From the NCBI GenBank assembly GCA_964521865.1, contig CAZFTJ010000009.1, positions 62,001 to 126,000 of the forward strand: 64,000 nt of DNA. The letters run 5' to 3'. The notes under the pieces were generated by a model. It searched no databases. It was not told the DNA's origin and saw only the letters and a program-made list of their open reading frames with translations. A program made the translations under genes and the position numbers. The stretch is from CAYSRJ01 sp964521865 (lineage in GTDB: Bacteria; Spirochaetota; B62-G9; DRHN01). This document shows, one piece after another, positions 35,454 to 44,535 of the stretch; position 1 is the stretch's first letter; the number at the start of each line of letters is the position of its first letter.

Positions 35454-36629
35454 ATGAACATGAAAAAGAAAACCATCGAAACCATCAGTGAAAAAAACGA
35501 GATCATCGAAAACATCATCGAAGCGATGGTTGCCCGGCAGAGTTTTCTTGTTCTCGGGCATGAGAATCCGGATGAGGACTGTATTGCGTCCATGGTCGCA
35601 TTTTCTCTCCTTCTAAGCAAATTCCAAAAGGGCGCAAAGATCTGTCTGGGGAAGAAGGTGCATGAGCATTTCCAGTATCTGCTCAATATATGCAGGTACA
35701 ATGCGATTCAGGTATACGATACCTGCGATATTTTTGCCGATGAATTCGATACCATCGTCATATGCGACACACCGAAGCAGTCCATGGTGGAATCGAGCCC
35801 GAAAATAAAGAAACTGTTCGGCGACAGCCGGATACTCAAGATCGAATTCGATCATCACATCGGTGCGGACAGCCGGTATATAGGCGACGGGGGGTACTGC
35901 CTTGTTACCGAAGCCACATCTGCAAGCGAGCTCGTTGGACATCTGGCACTGAAGCTCAGGGGAAAAAAGGAGCTGCTTGCCGAGTACCAGATTGAGGACC
36001 CTTTCACCCGGAACCTGGTCCTGGCAATTCTCTCCGGCATTATCGGAGACACAAATATGGGTCAGTTCTTGAAATCGAGGCGGGAGCGACGGTATTACCG
36101 CCTGTTTAGCTCGATGCTCAACGAGATGCTCGCTGAGGCCACGGTAAAGGAAACGAACTTCAAAAGCATCGGTGAGGTGTATACCGAACTCCAGAGACTA
36201 TCCAGCAGGGAGGAAACCTGCTTCAGCTATTTCAACGATAAAAAACAGTTTTACGGTTCGGTCGGGTACGTGGCCCTCGATGAGAAGGACATGGTTTACC
36301 TTTTTTCAATATGCGATGAGGAAACGGTGGTAACCGTTGCGAGAGCCATTGCAAACGATCTTGCCGAGGAGAGCGGCGTATTCAGCCTGGTTGCATACTA
36401 CGACAATCCCGCGCAATCCGATCTCATACAGTTCAGGGTACGGAGAAGCCAGGGTTTCAGGAGTTATGATCTCAGGAATGTGCTTCAGACTTTCGACATA
36501 GAAAACGGAGGCGGGCATGAGGGGGCAATCGGTTTTCGCTTGCCGCGGAAACTCGTTGCAGATTACGGCGCGTATGTAAAAAAGCTCATAGCAGGGCTCG
36601 AAAAAGCGGCCGGCACCAGGGCTGTGTGA
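35454..36629 (+). CDS. DHH/DHHA1 phosphoesterase, NrnA-like
   Basis: 391 residues. Motif I FLVLGHENPDEDCIAS near residue 30, motif II TIVICDTP near 100, the DHH motif KIEFDHHIGAD near 128, and motif IV LVLAILSGIIGDTN near 185 are all present, as is the C-terminal DHHA1 motif GGGHEGAIGFRLP near 348. Such enzymes cut short RNA oligonucleotides, pApA, pGpG or pAp with Mn2+. The enzyme is longer than Bacillus NrnA (313) by inserts between the two halves. Its position behind two cNMP/GGDEF genes suggests it clears the linear products of cyclic dinucleotide breakdown, but this is an inference. Confidence 0.82.
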   Translation: MNMKKKTIETISEKNEIIENIIEAMVARQSFLVLGHENPDEDCIASMVAFSLLLSKFQKGAKICLGKKVHEHFQYLLNICRYNAIQVYDTCDIFADEFDTIVICDTPKQSMVESSPKIKKLFGDSRILKIEFDHHIGADSRYIGDGGYCLVTEATSASELVGHLALKLRGKKELLAEYQIEDPFTRNLVLAILSGIIGDTNMGQFLKSRRERRYYRLFSSMLNEMLAEATVKETNFKSIGEVYTELQRLSSREETCFSYFNDKKQFYGSVGYVALDEKDMVYLFSICDEETVVTVARAIANDLAEESGVFSLVAYYDNPAQSDLIQFRVRRSQGFRSYDLRNVLQTFDIENGGGHEGAIGFRLPRKLVADYGAYVKKLIAGLEKAAGTRAV

Positions 36630-36652
36630 AACCCGTTTTTCGAACTTGTATA

Positions 36653-36680
36653 TTGACAGCGGCGTGAAAAGTAGTAGTAT
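36653..36680 (+). promoter_or_regulatory. Sigma-70 promoter upstream of the FAD/FeS oxidase
   Basis: TTGACA at 36653-36658, a 16-bp spacer, and TAGTAT at 36675-36680. Transcription from here would give a leader of about 460 nt before the oxidase start at 37148. The promoter is placed 24 bp after the DHH gene stop. Confidence 0.5.
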
Positions 36681-37147
36681 GTATGTTCAAGAATATACCG
36701 GCGTGGGGAATCCTGGTTGCGCTTTTGACCGGAAGCTACTACCTCGCCTTCGTGTTTTCTGCAGCCGGGTGCGTAGTCGGTATCGGTTTTTTTCTTTCGC
36801 TCGGCCGTTCAAGGCAGGCCCTTCACGACCGTGTTTCACATACAGCGGTATATGCAGTTTCAAGAACCAGCCGTTGAGCGAAACAATGCCTCAGGTGGAC
36901 GGTATATTTTCCGTTTCAGGCAGAAAATTTACACGCTCGGGTTATATCAGCTCCACGAAATTTGTTGTACGCGTCTTATGATGGGGCTTGTTGACAGGCG
37001 GCCGAAAAGGCGGTCTGTCTCACCGACGTCCGACCGCGTGCGGCGGGACACGGCGGGCTCCACTCGGCAGACCCTGGGCAGACTGAACAAATCGAAGTAT
37101 TACACCGGCTGCACAGAGCATTCGAACCACAAAACAGGACTATAAGA
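36681..37147. other. Long leader or gap before the FAD/FeS oxidase
   Basis: 467 bp. It holds a possible 64-codon ORF (36683-36877), rich in hydrophobic residues, and a second TTGACA at 36991 next to a GACAG/CTGTC hairpin. No recognisable RNA family or terminator was found. It may be an untranslated leader. Confidence 0.4.
36683..36877 (+). CDS. Possible small hydrophobic protein
   Basis: 64 codons with two closely spaced hydrophobic stretches (ILVALLTGSYYLAFVFSAAG and CVVGIGFFLSL) and a basic tail, resembling a small membrane protein. There is no clear ribosome site, and if the promoter at 36653 is used, its start would lie at the expected transcription start. It may be chance. I do not recognise it. 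Confidence 0.2.
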   Translation: MFKNIPAWGILVALLTGSYYLAFVFSAAGCVVGIGFFLSLGRSRQALHDRVSHTAVYAVSRTSR

Positions 37148-40045
37148 ATGGATGAAAGAAAACTGAAAAGTTTCGAGCGTGAGCTCAAAAGAAGCGTAAA
37201 AGGGGAGGTATGCTTCGATCCCGTTACTCTCGGCATCTACGCCACGGACGCGAGCATCTACCAGCTCACACCGGTTGCGGTTGTCGAACCGCTTGACGGG
37301 GAAGATGTATTGAAAGCGGTGAATGCTGCAGCGAGGCACGGGGTGAGCATACTGCCGCGTGGAGGCGGAACGAGCCTGAACGGACAGGGATGCGGGCATT
37401 CGATGATTCTTGATTTTACCCGGTACATGAGCGGCATCCTCGAATTGAATCCGGTCGAGAAACGCGTCCGTGTACAGCCCGGAATTGTGCTGGATGTTCT
37501 CAATGCGAAGCTCGCAGCCCACGGCCTCCAGTTCGCTCCGGACCCGGCAACATCGAGCAGGGCCACCATCGGAGGCATGATAGGAAACAACTCGGCAGGA
37601 ACGAAGAGCCTGCTGTACGGTATGACGCGCGATCATGTTCTGTCATGCCGTTTTCTGCTTGCAGACGGGACCGTGCTCGAGCTCGATGAGCACTCCATTA
37701 CGGAGTGCCGAAAAAAATCGGAAGGGGATGGAACCGGTTTACGCGAAGCGGAGATCTACAGGGAATTCCGGAAAATCATCGATGAAAATCGAGACGAAAT
37801 CACCAGACGCTTTCCGAAAATCATGCGCCGCGTCCAGGGCTACGGCCTCGATGCGTTTACCTCCTCCGACCGCTTTAACCTCAGCAGGCTCGTGATCGGC
37901 AGCGAGGGAACGCTGGGCACGATACTCGACAGCACGCTGAAACTCGTTCCTCTGCCGAAGGCGAAGGTGCTCTGTGCTGTGCACTTTTCCGACCTGCTGG
38001 AGGCGATTCGTACCGTATCGCCCATACTCGGCCATAATCCTTCGGCGGTGGAGATCATGGACGAGGAAATTATTCTCCGTGCACGAATGAACCTGAGTAT
38101 ACGTCCGCTTACCAGTTTTATAGATGGCGATCCGAAAGCGGTTCTTATAGTGGAATTTTTCGGTGAGACTGTCGATGAAGCGGCCCAAAAGGCGCAAGAT
38201 CTCGCGGGTGACCTTAAAAAACAGCGACTCGGGTACAGCCGGCCGGTTATAATCGAGTCCGCCGAGCAGGCAAAGGTATGGGCGGTGCGGAAGCACGGGC
38301 TGGGGTTGATGCTCGGTATGAAGGGGGACAGAAAGCCGCTGCCTATCGTCGAGGACTGTGCCGTACCGATCGAGGTGCTGCCCGATTATGTCGACAAGAT
38401 GCTGAAGTTCTGTAAAAAGCGCGATATTCCCGTTGCCATGTATGCGCACGCAAGTGTGGGAGTTATTCATGTCCGCCCGGCCCTGAACCTGAAAGACCGT
38501 ACAGATATCGAATATATGAAGGCTCTCGCGGAGTACGCGTTCGGGCTGGTCAGGGAGTATGGGGGATCTCTGAGCGGAGAGCACGGCGACGGCAGGGTGA
38601 GAAGCCCGTTTCTCAAGAATTTTTTCGGAAACCGTATATACGATGCATTCCGGCGGACAAAGAAGCTTTTTGATCCTGAGGGGCTCATGAATCCCGGCGT
38701 CATCGTAGACCCGGAACCCATGGATATGAATCTGCGATACGGGGAAGAGTATAAAACACCCGACGGCCCTACCGTCTTTCACTTTCGCGAGGACGGCTCC
38801 TTTGCCGCTGCGGTTGAGATGTGTACGGGCGTGGGCGACTGCCGCCAGCGGCTGTCCGGAGCCATGTGCCCGAGCTACAGGACCGCGTTCCAGGAGGCGC
38901 ACTCGACACGCGGGTATGCCAATGCGCTTCGTCTCTCTATGACGGGGCAGCTCGGACCGGAGGGAATGACCGACAGGCGCCTGTTCGAACTGCTTGATCA
39001 TTGCCTCTCATGCAAGGCATGCAAGTCCGAATGTCCGAGCAATGTCGACATGACGAGACTGAAGGCGGAATTCTTAAATTTCTATTTTGCCGGTCGCAGG
39101 ACACCCTCTCGCGTGAAGATCATGCAGAATGCCGTACGTCGTGCTGAAAGGTTTTCCGGACCTTCGGCTCCATTGGTGAACGTGCTGCGAAGAACCTGGT
39201 CCGTCAGGCAGACGCTTGCGATTTTTTCGGGGATAGACGCGAGACGTCGGCTTCCGGCGTATGCACGCATACCTTTTGAATCCTGGTTTTCTGCCAGGAA
39301 CGCTCCAGGCGATAATCGCAGGAAAGTCGTGCTCTTCTGCGACTGTATGACGAACTACTATCAATCAGGGGTCGGAAGATCGACCGTCGAGCTGTTGGAA
39401 TCCTGCGGGTACGAGGTTCTGCTCGCCCGGGCAGGCTGCTGCCAGCGGCCGAAGATCGACGCGGGGTATCTGCGGGAGGCGAAGGAGGAGGGGGAAAAGA
39501 CGCTTCGTACGCTCGACGGTTTTATACGGAAGGGGATGAGGGTCGTCGTGTGCGAGCCGTGCTGCTGGTCGGCGCTCACAGACGACCTTCCCGATCTCAT
39601 CGATGATGAGACGCTGGGCGCCCGCATAAAACAAAACGTTATGATGATCGATGATTTTATAGCCGATGAAATCAAAAGCGGCGCTCTCTCCTGCGGGTTT
39701 GCTTCGCCGTTTGAATCGGTCATTATTCATATGCACAGTCATAGACAGGCGCTTTCAGGATCCGGGTCCATGAAGCACGTGCTCGATCTGGCGCCCGGTA
39801 TGAACGCCGAGCTGCTCGATGCAGGCTGCTGCGGCAATGTGGGATTTTACGGGTACGCACGCCGACATCGCGGCATGTCGATGAAGATCGGCGAGGAAAG
39901 GCTTTTTTCGGCAATTCGAAGCAGGCGGCCCGAAACGGCGGTTGTGGCATGCGGGTTCGACTGTCGCACCCAGATAGCCGATGCAACCGGTGTTGCTGCC
40001 GTGCACTGGGTCGATACGATACGAGGGATTGCGATACAAAAGTAG
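37148..40045 (+). CDS. FAD-linked oxidase / iron-sulfur fusion (GlcD-GlpC/YdiJ type)
   Basis: 965 residues, membrane-associated 2-hydroxyacid or lactate dehydrogenase class. Residues 40-220 are a PCMH FAD-binding domain (SILPRGGGTSLNGQG, RATIGGMIGNNSAGTKSLLYG); 230-520 is the FAD-oxidase C-terminal domain with GGSLSGEHGDGRVR, including the active-site His. Residues 555-650 are ferredoxin-like with CTGVGDCRQ and CLSCKACKSECP. Two CCG-type domains follow (CDCMTNYYQ and AGCCQRP; then MHSHRQAL and DAGCCGNVGFYGY). This order matches YdiJ (about 1018 residues), thought to act on D-2-hydroxyacids and feed electrons to the quinone pool. No signal peptide. ATG at 37148 has no strong ribosome site. Substrate unproven. 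Confidence 0.87.
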   Translation: MDERKLKSFERELKRSVKGEVCFDPVTLGIYATDASIYQLTPVAVVEPLDGEDVLKAVNAAARHGVSILPRGGGTSLNGQGCGHSMILDFTRYMSGILELNPVEKRVRVQPGIVLDVLNAKLAAHGLQFAPDPATSSRATIGGMIGNNSAGTKSLLYGMTRDHVLSCRFLLADGTVLELDEHSITECRKKSEGDGTGLREAEIYREFRKIIDENRDEITRRFPKIMRRVQGYGLDAFTSSDRFNLSRLVIGSEGTLGTILDSTLKLVPLPKAKVLCAVHFSDLLEAIRTVSPILGHNPSAVEIMDEEIILRARMNLSIRPLTSFIDGDPKAVLIVEFFGETVDEAAQKAQDLAGDLKKQRLGYSRPVIIESAEQAKVWAVRKHGLGLMLGMKGDRKPLPIVEDCAVPIEVLPDYVDKMLKFCKKRDIPVAMYAHASVGVIHVRPALNLKDRTDIEYMKALAEYAFGLVREYGGSLSGEHGDGRVRSPFLKNFFGNRIYDAFRRTKKLFDPEGLMNPGVIVDPEPMDMNLRYGEEYKTPDGPTVFHFREDGSFAAAVEMCTGVGDCRQRLSGAMCPSYRTAFQEAHSTRGYANALRLSMTGQLGPEGMTDRRLFELLDHCLSCKACKSECPSNVDMTRLKAEFLNFYFAGRRTPSRVKIMQNAVRRAERFSGPSAPLVNVLRRTWSVRQTLAIFSGIDARRRLPAYARIPFESWFSARNAPGDNRRKVVLFCDCMTNYYQSGVGRSTVELLESCGYEVLLARAGCCQRPKIDAGYLREAKEEGEKTLRTLDGFIRKGMRVVVCEPCCWSALTDDLPDLIDDETLGARIKQNVMMIDDFIADEIKSGALSCGFASPFESVIIHMHSHRQALSGSGSMKHVLDLAPGMNAELLDAGCCGNVGFYGYARRHRGMSMKIGEERLFSAIRSRRPETAVVACGFDCRTQIADATGVAAVHWVDTIRGIAIQK

Positions 40046-40124
40046 CGCTGTACAAGTACCGTTATTTGTAGATCAAAGACTGCGAAAACCGTTCGGAATG
40101 TATAATGTATAATGAACGCACCGC

Positions 40125-40505
40125 TTATAAAAATGCATATCCGGCGTTTTTCAGGGCTGAAACCGCTCTTTTCACATTGAGGTTCTTTACGAAAATATAG
40201 TCCGTATCGTAGGTCGAAACCGCAAAGATACTGATTCTGTATGCGGATAAAATCTGTGATATACGGGCCAGGACTCCAACCTCGCCCAGGTCGATCGGCC
40301 CGACGATTTTAATACCCGCCCAACCCGCATCGCACAAGCTTCCCCTTAGATTCAGCGACGCGGGACATACAACTGAAAGCTCCTCACCGGTTTTGCATGC
40401 TGCGAAGAAGCCGCTTTTATAAACGTCTCTCGGAATATGTGCGGACGGCTGGAAGCGGTGAATAGAAAATAAACCGTCGAGGAGCTTCAGGGCAATTTCA
40501 GCCAT
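40125..40505 (-). CDS. ACT-domain regulatory protein
   Basis: 126 residues. Two tandem ACT-like halves: GEELSVVCPASL at 50-70 and PIDLGEVGVLARISQILSAYRISIFAVSTYDTDYIFV at 75-115. Small stand-alone proteins of this CASTOR/aspartokinase-like kind bind amino acids or other ligands; the role here is unknown. I chose ATG 40505 for its GGAGGTGC ribosome site; an upstream in-frame ATG at 40595 has none. It is convergent with the FAD/FeS oxidase and divergent from the small ORF and the FGGY kinase. Confidence 0.75.
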   Translation of the reverse strand: MAEIALKLLDGLFSIHRFQPSAHIPRDVYKSGFFAACKTGEELSVVCPASLNLRGSLCDAGWAGIKIVGPIDLGEVGVLARISQILSAYRISIFAVSTYDTDYIFVKNLNVKRAVSALKNAGYAFL

Positions 40506-40596
40506 TAAGCACCTCCTGGTTTCATACGTGAGACGTGCCGTCGTCTTCGGATTATCCGCACTGTTCTTCTCCACCAGCTGAAAATATATTACCATT

Positions 40597-40770
40597 ATGC
40601 ATGTTGCAAAGTATAAAAAGGGTACGTTTTACCTCTCGACATGTCGATATTTCGATTTCAGGGGATTCGCCAGCATCATCGATACCATTTACGGATGGTG
40701 TGCGACGACCGGCAGCCCCTGGCATGAAAAACTGTTCGAGCTTGTGATCGGATGGGAGGGTATGGTATGA
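40597..40770 (+). CDS. Small ORF (57 aa) coupled to the FGGY kinase
   Basis: 57 codons from ATG at 40597 to TGA at 40768-40770. The stop overlaps the kinase ATG (40767) as ATGA, the arrangement used for coupled translation in many real operons and shared by several gene pairs in this window. Composition is unusual: about one quarter aromatic (GTFYLSTCRYFDFRG, IIDTIYGWC, SPWHEKLFE). I recognise no family, and no ribosome site is visible before its ATG. It could be a small regulatory protein, a translational-coupling leader, or a remnant of a longer gene. Confidence 0.4.
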   Translation: MHVAKYKKGTFYLSTCRYFDFRGFASIIDTIYGWCATTGSPWHEKLFELVIGWEGMV

Positions 40771-42272
40771 GCCTGCTCGGCCTCGATATCGGAACAACTG
40801 GAGCCAAGGCGGTTGTCTTCAAAGAGAATGGGCGGGTCATCGGGAAAAGCTACAGGGAGTATCCGCTGTATGTTCCGTCTTCGGATCAGTGCGAGGTCGA
40901 CCCCGACGAGGTGTGGGAGGCGGCCCGGCAGGTGATGCAGGTAGCCGTTGAACAGGCAGGTGGTAAAGATCACCTAAAAGCAGTCGGAATTTCAACACTC
41001 GGGGATTCCGTTACGCCGATTGATAAGAACGGTAATGTCCTCGCCAGAACCATTATCGGTGCTGCCGACAGACGCGCGGTGAAACAGTCCGGCCGGATTG
41101 CGGGAAGCTTTACAAGGAAGACGCTTTTCGAAAAAACAGGTGCGCCGCTTCACGCATTCTGCATGATTCCAAAGATCAAGTGGCTGCAGGAGAACAGGCC
41201 CGATGTATTTGAAAAAACCTGGAAGTTCGCAGGCTGGCAGGAGCTCGTCCATCTGAAGATGGGCCTGGATGGGGCAATGGATTATTCGCTTGCGAGCCAT
41301 ACGATGTTGATGGATATACGGAAAAAGCGTTATTTCAAAGAGCTCTTGCAGACCTGCGGCCTGAGTACCGATTATTTTTTTCCGCTGGCATCATCGTACA
41401 GTATAGTCGGGAGGCTTACAAAAGTACGAGCACGGATGTTCGGCCTTGCTCCGGGAATTCCGGTGGTCGCAGGCGGTTTTGATCAGTGCTGTTCCGCGCT
41501 CGGCGCGGGACTGCTCGACACCAGAAAGGCGGCGCTGTCAGTCGGTACACTCGAGGGTATTACCGCCGTAGCCGATACATACAGCCCGGACCCTGCCCTG
41601 CTCGAGGGCAATCACGGGCTCGGCTTTTACGTGTTGGACGGTCTCTACAGTACGCTTGCCTACGTCACAACTTCGGGTGCTGTTCTCCGATGGTATCGGG
41701 ATACCCTCGGGGCCGTAGAGGTGCGGACCGCGAAATCGCGGGGCAAAAACCCTTATGAAATAATGATAGACTCGACACCCGACCGGCCGTCCGGAGTTTT
41801 CGTTTTGCCCTATTTTGCCGGTTCGGGGACTCCTAGGCTTGACCCGAAACAGCGGGGAAGTATATTCGGCCTGACGCTCGATACGGACCGTTCTGAAATC
41901 ATAAAGGGAATGCTCGACTGTATTTGCTATGAGGTCAGGATCAACCTGGAATCGCTCGCTTCTGCGGGATTTCGAATAAGAAAGCTTCGGGCGATAGGGG
42001 GAGGAGCTGAATCCGGCCGCTGGATGCAGCTCAAGGCGGATATCACGGGAATACCGGTTGAAACGACCGATGTGACTGAAGCGGGGTGTCTGGGAGCGGC
42101 ATTTCTTGCCGGACTGGGAACGGGGGTGTACTCGGAACCCGAAGACATCCTGGAGATAACGAAGCTTGCTCATGTGTATGAGCCGCGAAAGTCGTTCAAA
42201 AGAAACTACGATGAAGTCTATCAAAAGTACAGGGAGCTGTGCACACGTGTTGAAGGACTCGTTCTGGATTGA
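40767..42272 (+). CDS. FGGY-family carbohydrate kinase (xylulokinase-like)
   Basis: 501 residues. The actin-like ATPase fold is clear: phosphate 1 motif LLGLDIGTTGAKAV at the start, substrate region STLGDSVTPID near 80, and the adenosine stretch AIGGGAESGRWMQLKADITG near 415 and GCLGAAFLAGLG near 445. It phosphorylates a sugar such as xylulose or a related ketose with ATP. The ATG at 40767 follows GGGAGGG with 7-base spacing; an upstream in-frame ATG at 40752 is less likely. It overlaps the small ORF before it. No sugar-specific neighbour fixes the substrate, and it may not be xylulose. Confidence 0.85.
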   Translation: MSLLGLDIGTTGAKAVVFKENGRVIGKSYREYPLYVPSSDQCEVDPDEVWEAARQVMQVAVEQAGGKDHLKAVGISTLGDSVTPIDKNGNVLARTIIGAADRRAVKQSGRIAGSFTRKTLFEKTGAPLHAFCMIPKIKWLQENRPDVFEKTWKFAGWQELVHLKMGLDGAMDYSLASHTMLMDIRKKRYFKELLQTCGLSTDYFFPLASSYSIVGRLTKVRARMFGLAPGIPVVAGGFDQCCSALGAGLLDTRKAALSVGTLEGITAVADTYSPDPALLEGNHGLGFYVLDGLYSTLAYVTTSGAVLRWYRDTLGAVEVRTAKSRGKNPYEIMIDSTPDRPSGVFVLPYFAGSGTPRLDPKQRGSIFGLTLDTDRSEIIKGMLDCICYEVRINLESLASAGFRIRKLRAIGGGAESGRWMQLKADITGIPVETTDVTEAGCLGAAFLAGLGTGVYSEPEDILEITKLAHVYEPRKSFKRNYDEVYQKYRELCTRVEGLVLD

Positions 42273-42669
42273 GGGGCTGCAGTTTCGGTTTTCCGACGAT
42301 ACATTAAACCCCGGTACGGCTGATTTTTTCGGTCGAGTTTCGTCTTGGATATTTACTTTACATTTCTAAATAATTTTAAAAGGTACTTCCCCATATTCGG
42401 CTGCTTGCGGCTTACCCCGCTTCTGAGTAACGTCGGAAGAATTACTTCAAGGCATAGCGTACCCCCGGCAGTGTACTCGGCTGCACAACTGTCTGTGTTC
42501 CCTATATTTAAAATAATTGAAATAGTGTGTATGAAGAGCGTGATAAGGCGATATAGGCTGTTATTTTTTCGGCACTTTCAGATAGCTGTGGATAATCGGT
42601 TATCACCATAAAAAACTTGGGTGTCGAGCGGTATTATCATGCGCGGGGCTTCGGTAAAATCGAGAGGCT
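42273..42669. other. Gap between FGGY kinase and ABC ATPase (convergent)
   Basis: 397 bp with lower G+C than neighbours. No gene, repeat module or clear terminator is visible; the short frames here resemble nothing. It may be decayed DNA. Confidence 0.55.
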
Positions 42670-43470
42670 TTATGTGTCCCCGGACAAAAGCACCTCGTCG
42701 GTCTCGAAGGTCTTGTGACGTATCTCGTGAAACTTCTTTATCAGTTTTTCGACGGTCAGACTTTCTTTTTCCTTTCCTTCCACATCTAGAATGATTTCTC
42801 CGCTGTCCATCATGAGGAGGCGGTTGCCGTAGGCGATGGCCTGGCCCATGTTGTGGGTTATCATCATGGTAGTCAATTTATACTCTCGTATGAACCTGGT
42901 GGTAAGGCCGAGCACGATCTGGGCATTCTTGGGATCGAGAGCTGCGGTGTGCTCGTCCAGGAGTATCAGCTCGGGCTTGGAGAGCACCATCATGAGCAGG
43001 GTAAGCGCCTGCCTCTGTCCGCCTGAGAGGAGCATCACGTTTTCCTTCATCCTCTCCTCGAGCTTCATCTCGAGCTGGACGAGCTGCTGTTTGAAGTATT
43101 CTCTCATTCTATGGTTGAGACTGATCCTCAGTCCCTTGAATCCCTTTTTGTAGCAGATCATCATGTTGTGCTCAAGGCTCATGTTCGAAGCGGTTCCAAG
43201 AAGGGGGTCCTGGAAGATGCGTCCGATATACTTTGCACGTTTGTATTCCGGGTGACGGGTGACATTCTGGTCTCTGACGAATATCTTTCCCTCTGTTGGG
43301 GGAAAGGTCCCCGTAATGAGGTTGAAAAGGGTCGTCTTTCCCGCTCCATTGCTTCCGATGATGGTGATGAAGTCACCGTCCCGCACGTGGAGAGAGATGT
43401 TCCTGAGCGCAATCGTTTCGTTCGGGGTTCCCTCATTGAATACCTTCGTTACCTTGCGCAGTCTGATCAT
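42670..43470 (-). CDS. ABC importer ATPase, TrpZ-like
   Basis: 266 residues, one ABC cassette: Walker A GSNGAGKTTLF near residue 38, signature LLSGGQRQALTLLM near 148, Walker B PELILLDEHTAALDPK near 168, and MITHNMGQ. It energises import through the permease encoded just upstream, whose stop overlaps this start as ATGA (43467-43470). It is the last gene of a three-gene operon, SBP-permease-ATPase, of the family that includes streptococcal TrpXYZ. No other gene follows on this strand. Confidence 0.85.
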   Translation of the reverse strand: MIRLRKVTKVFNEGTPNETIALRNISLHVRDGDFITIIGSNGAGKTTLFNLITGTFPPTEGKIFVRDQNVTRHPEYKRAKYIGRIFQDPLLGTASNMSLEHNMMICYKKGFKGLRISLNHRMREYFKQQLVQLEMKLEERMKENVMLLSGGQRQALTLLMMVLSKPELILLDEHTAALDPKNAQIVLGLTTRFIREYKLTTMMITHNMGQAIAYGNRLLMMDSGEIILDVEGKEKESLTVEKLIKKFHEIRHKTFETDEVLLSGDT

Positions 43471-44363
43471 AAGAATGTCCGCTTCTTTACCCTGATGCTC
43501 CTGAACTTGGTAAGCACCAGAGACAGAATAATAAGCACGCCGGTGATGAGCTTGAGATCATTGGGAGTCATATGTATGTAATATCCGTAGTATCGTCCGG
43601 CGTACATGATTCCCTTGAAAAGTATCGATCCGAGAATTGCCCGCAAGCCGAGCAGGCTTATCCTGTTTGAGCGTATGAGAAATTCCCCGATCATAACGGA
43701 GGCGAGACCCGAAATAATAATTCCCTGACCGAGACTGATGTCGGCAAACCCCTGGTACTGCGCTGCAAAGGCGCCGGAAATTGCAACGAGGCCGTTCGAT
43801 ATGCCGACGCCGATTATCTTGAGAATCTCAGGGTTGGCTCCCTGCGAAACGACCATCTGCTCGTTGTTACCGAGGGCACCCAGGGTGAGCCCGAGATCGG
43901 TATGGAAAAAAAGAATAAAGAGCCCCATGATAACGGCGGTAACGATGATAAAGAAGATGAGCACGGCATACTCGTTCGGTATCCCGCCTCCCGCCATTGC
44001 AATTACTTTTGTAAGTATCGTTTCCTTCTTGAGCAGGGGAAGGTTCGCCTTGTTGCCGAGGACCCGGATGTTTATCGAGTAGAGCATCGTCATGGTAAGT
44101 ATGCCGGCAAGGAGGCTCGGGATTTTCAGCTTGTTGTGTATAACAGCGGTTACCACGCCGGCAAGCACCCCTCCCCCGAGCGAGATGAAGAGAGCGAGCC
44201 AGAGGTTGGAACCGTTCGTGATGAGAATGGCCATGATGGCCGCACCGAGGGGGAAAGAACCGTCAACGGTTAGATCGGGAAAGTCCAATATTCTGAAGGT
44301 GATAAATACCCCCAGCGATACGATCCCGTATATGAGACCTTCTACGAGTATGCCTTCAATCAT
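43467..44363 (-). CDS. ABC importer permease, TrpY-like
   Basis: 298 residues, about eight membrane segments, BPD_transp_2 family. Typical stretches are LGVFITFRILDFPDLTVDGSFPLGAA near the start, LLAGILTMTMLYSINIRVLG near 90 and GLASVMIGEFLIRS near 235. Family members import aromatic amino acids or nucleosides. Start codon at 44363 has only a weak AAGG upstream. Between it and the binding-protein gene (172 bp) lies repeat copy 6. Confidence 0.82.
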   Translation of the reverse strand: MIEGILVEGLIYGIVSLGVFITFRILDFPDLTVDGSFPLGAAIMAILITNGSNLWLALFISLGGGVLAGVVTAVIHNKLKIPSLLAGILTMTMLYSINIRVLGNKANLPLLKKETILTKVIAMAGGGIPNEYAVLIFFIIVTAVIMGLFILFFHTDLGLTLGALGNNEQMVVSQGANPEILKIIGVGISNGLVAISGAFAAQYQGFADISLGQGIIISGLASVMIGEFLIRSNRISLLGLRAILGSILFKGIMYAGRYYGYYIHMTPNDLKLITGVLIILSLVLTKFRSIRVKKRTFL

Positions 44364-44430
44364 GAGAATGCCTTCAGCTCAACCGGAGCGGGAGATTAGA
44401 CGGAGTTATTCAACCGTTTTCGTCCCGCAA

Positions 44431-44453
44431 CTGCCGCTTGACGGCGGCATTAT
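44431..44453 (+). repeat. Intergenic modular repeat, right end only (copy 6)
   Basis: CTGCCGCTTGACGGCGGCATTAT matches the terminal 23 bp of the complete element (described here as positions 45792-45812). A further hairpin with GGCGGG and five T follows on the plus strand. It lies inside the TrpXYZ-like operon, between binding protein and permease. Confidence 0.5.
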
Positions 44454-44535
44454 CGAAGCCCACCGCTGGTACAAAACGGCGGGTTTTTATCGGTACAAAA
44501 TAATTGTATCCGGTTGCGGTTGGCCCGCGCAGTCC

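Noticed and set aside
37120..37142. TTCGAACC-like stretch that resembles a tRNA T-loop
   Set aside because: No acceptor stem or anticodon arm can be drawn around it.
42345..42611. 88-codon open frame in the gap after the FGGY kinase
   Set aside because: No ribosome site, no recognisable motif, and composition typical of random AT-rich DNA.
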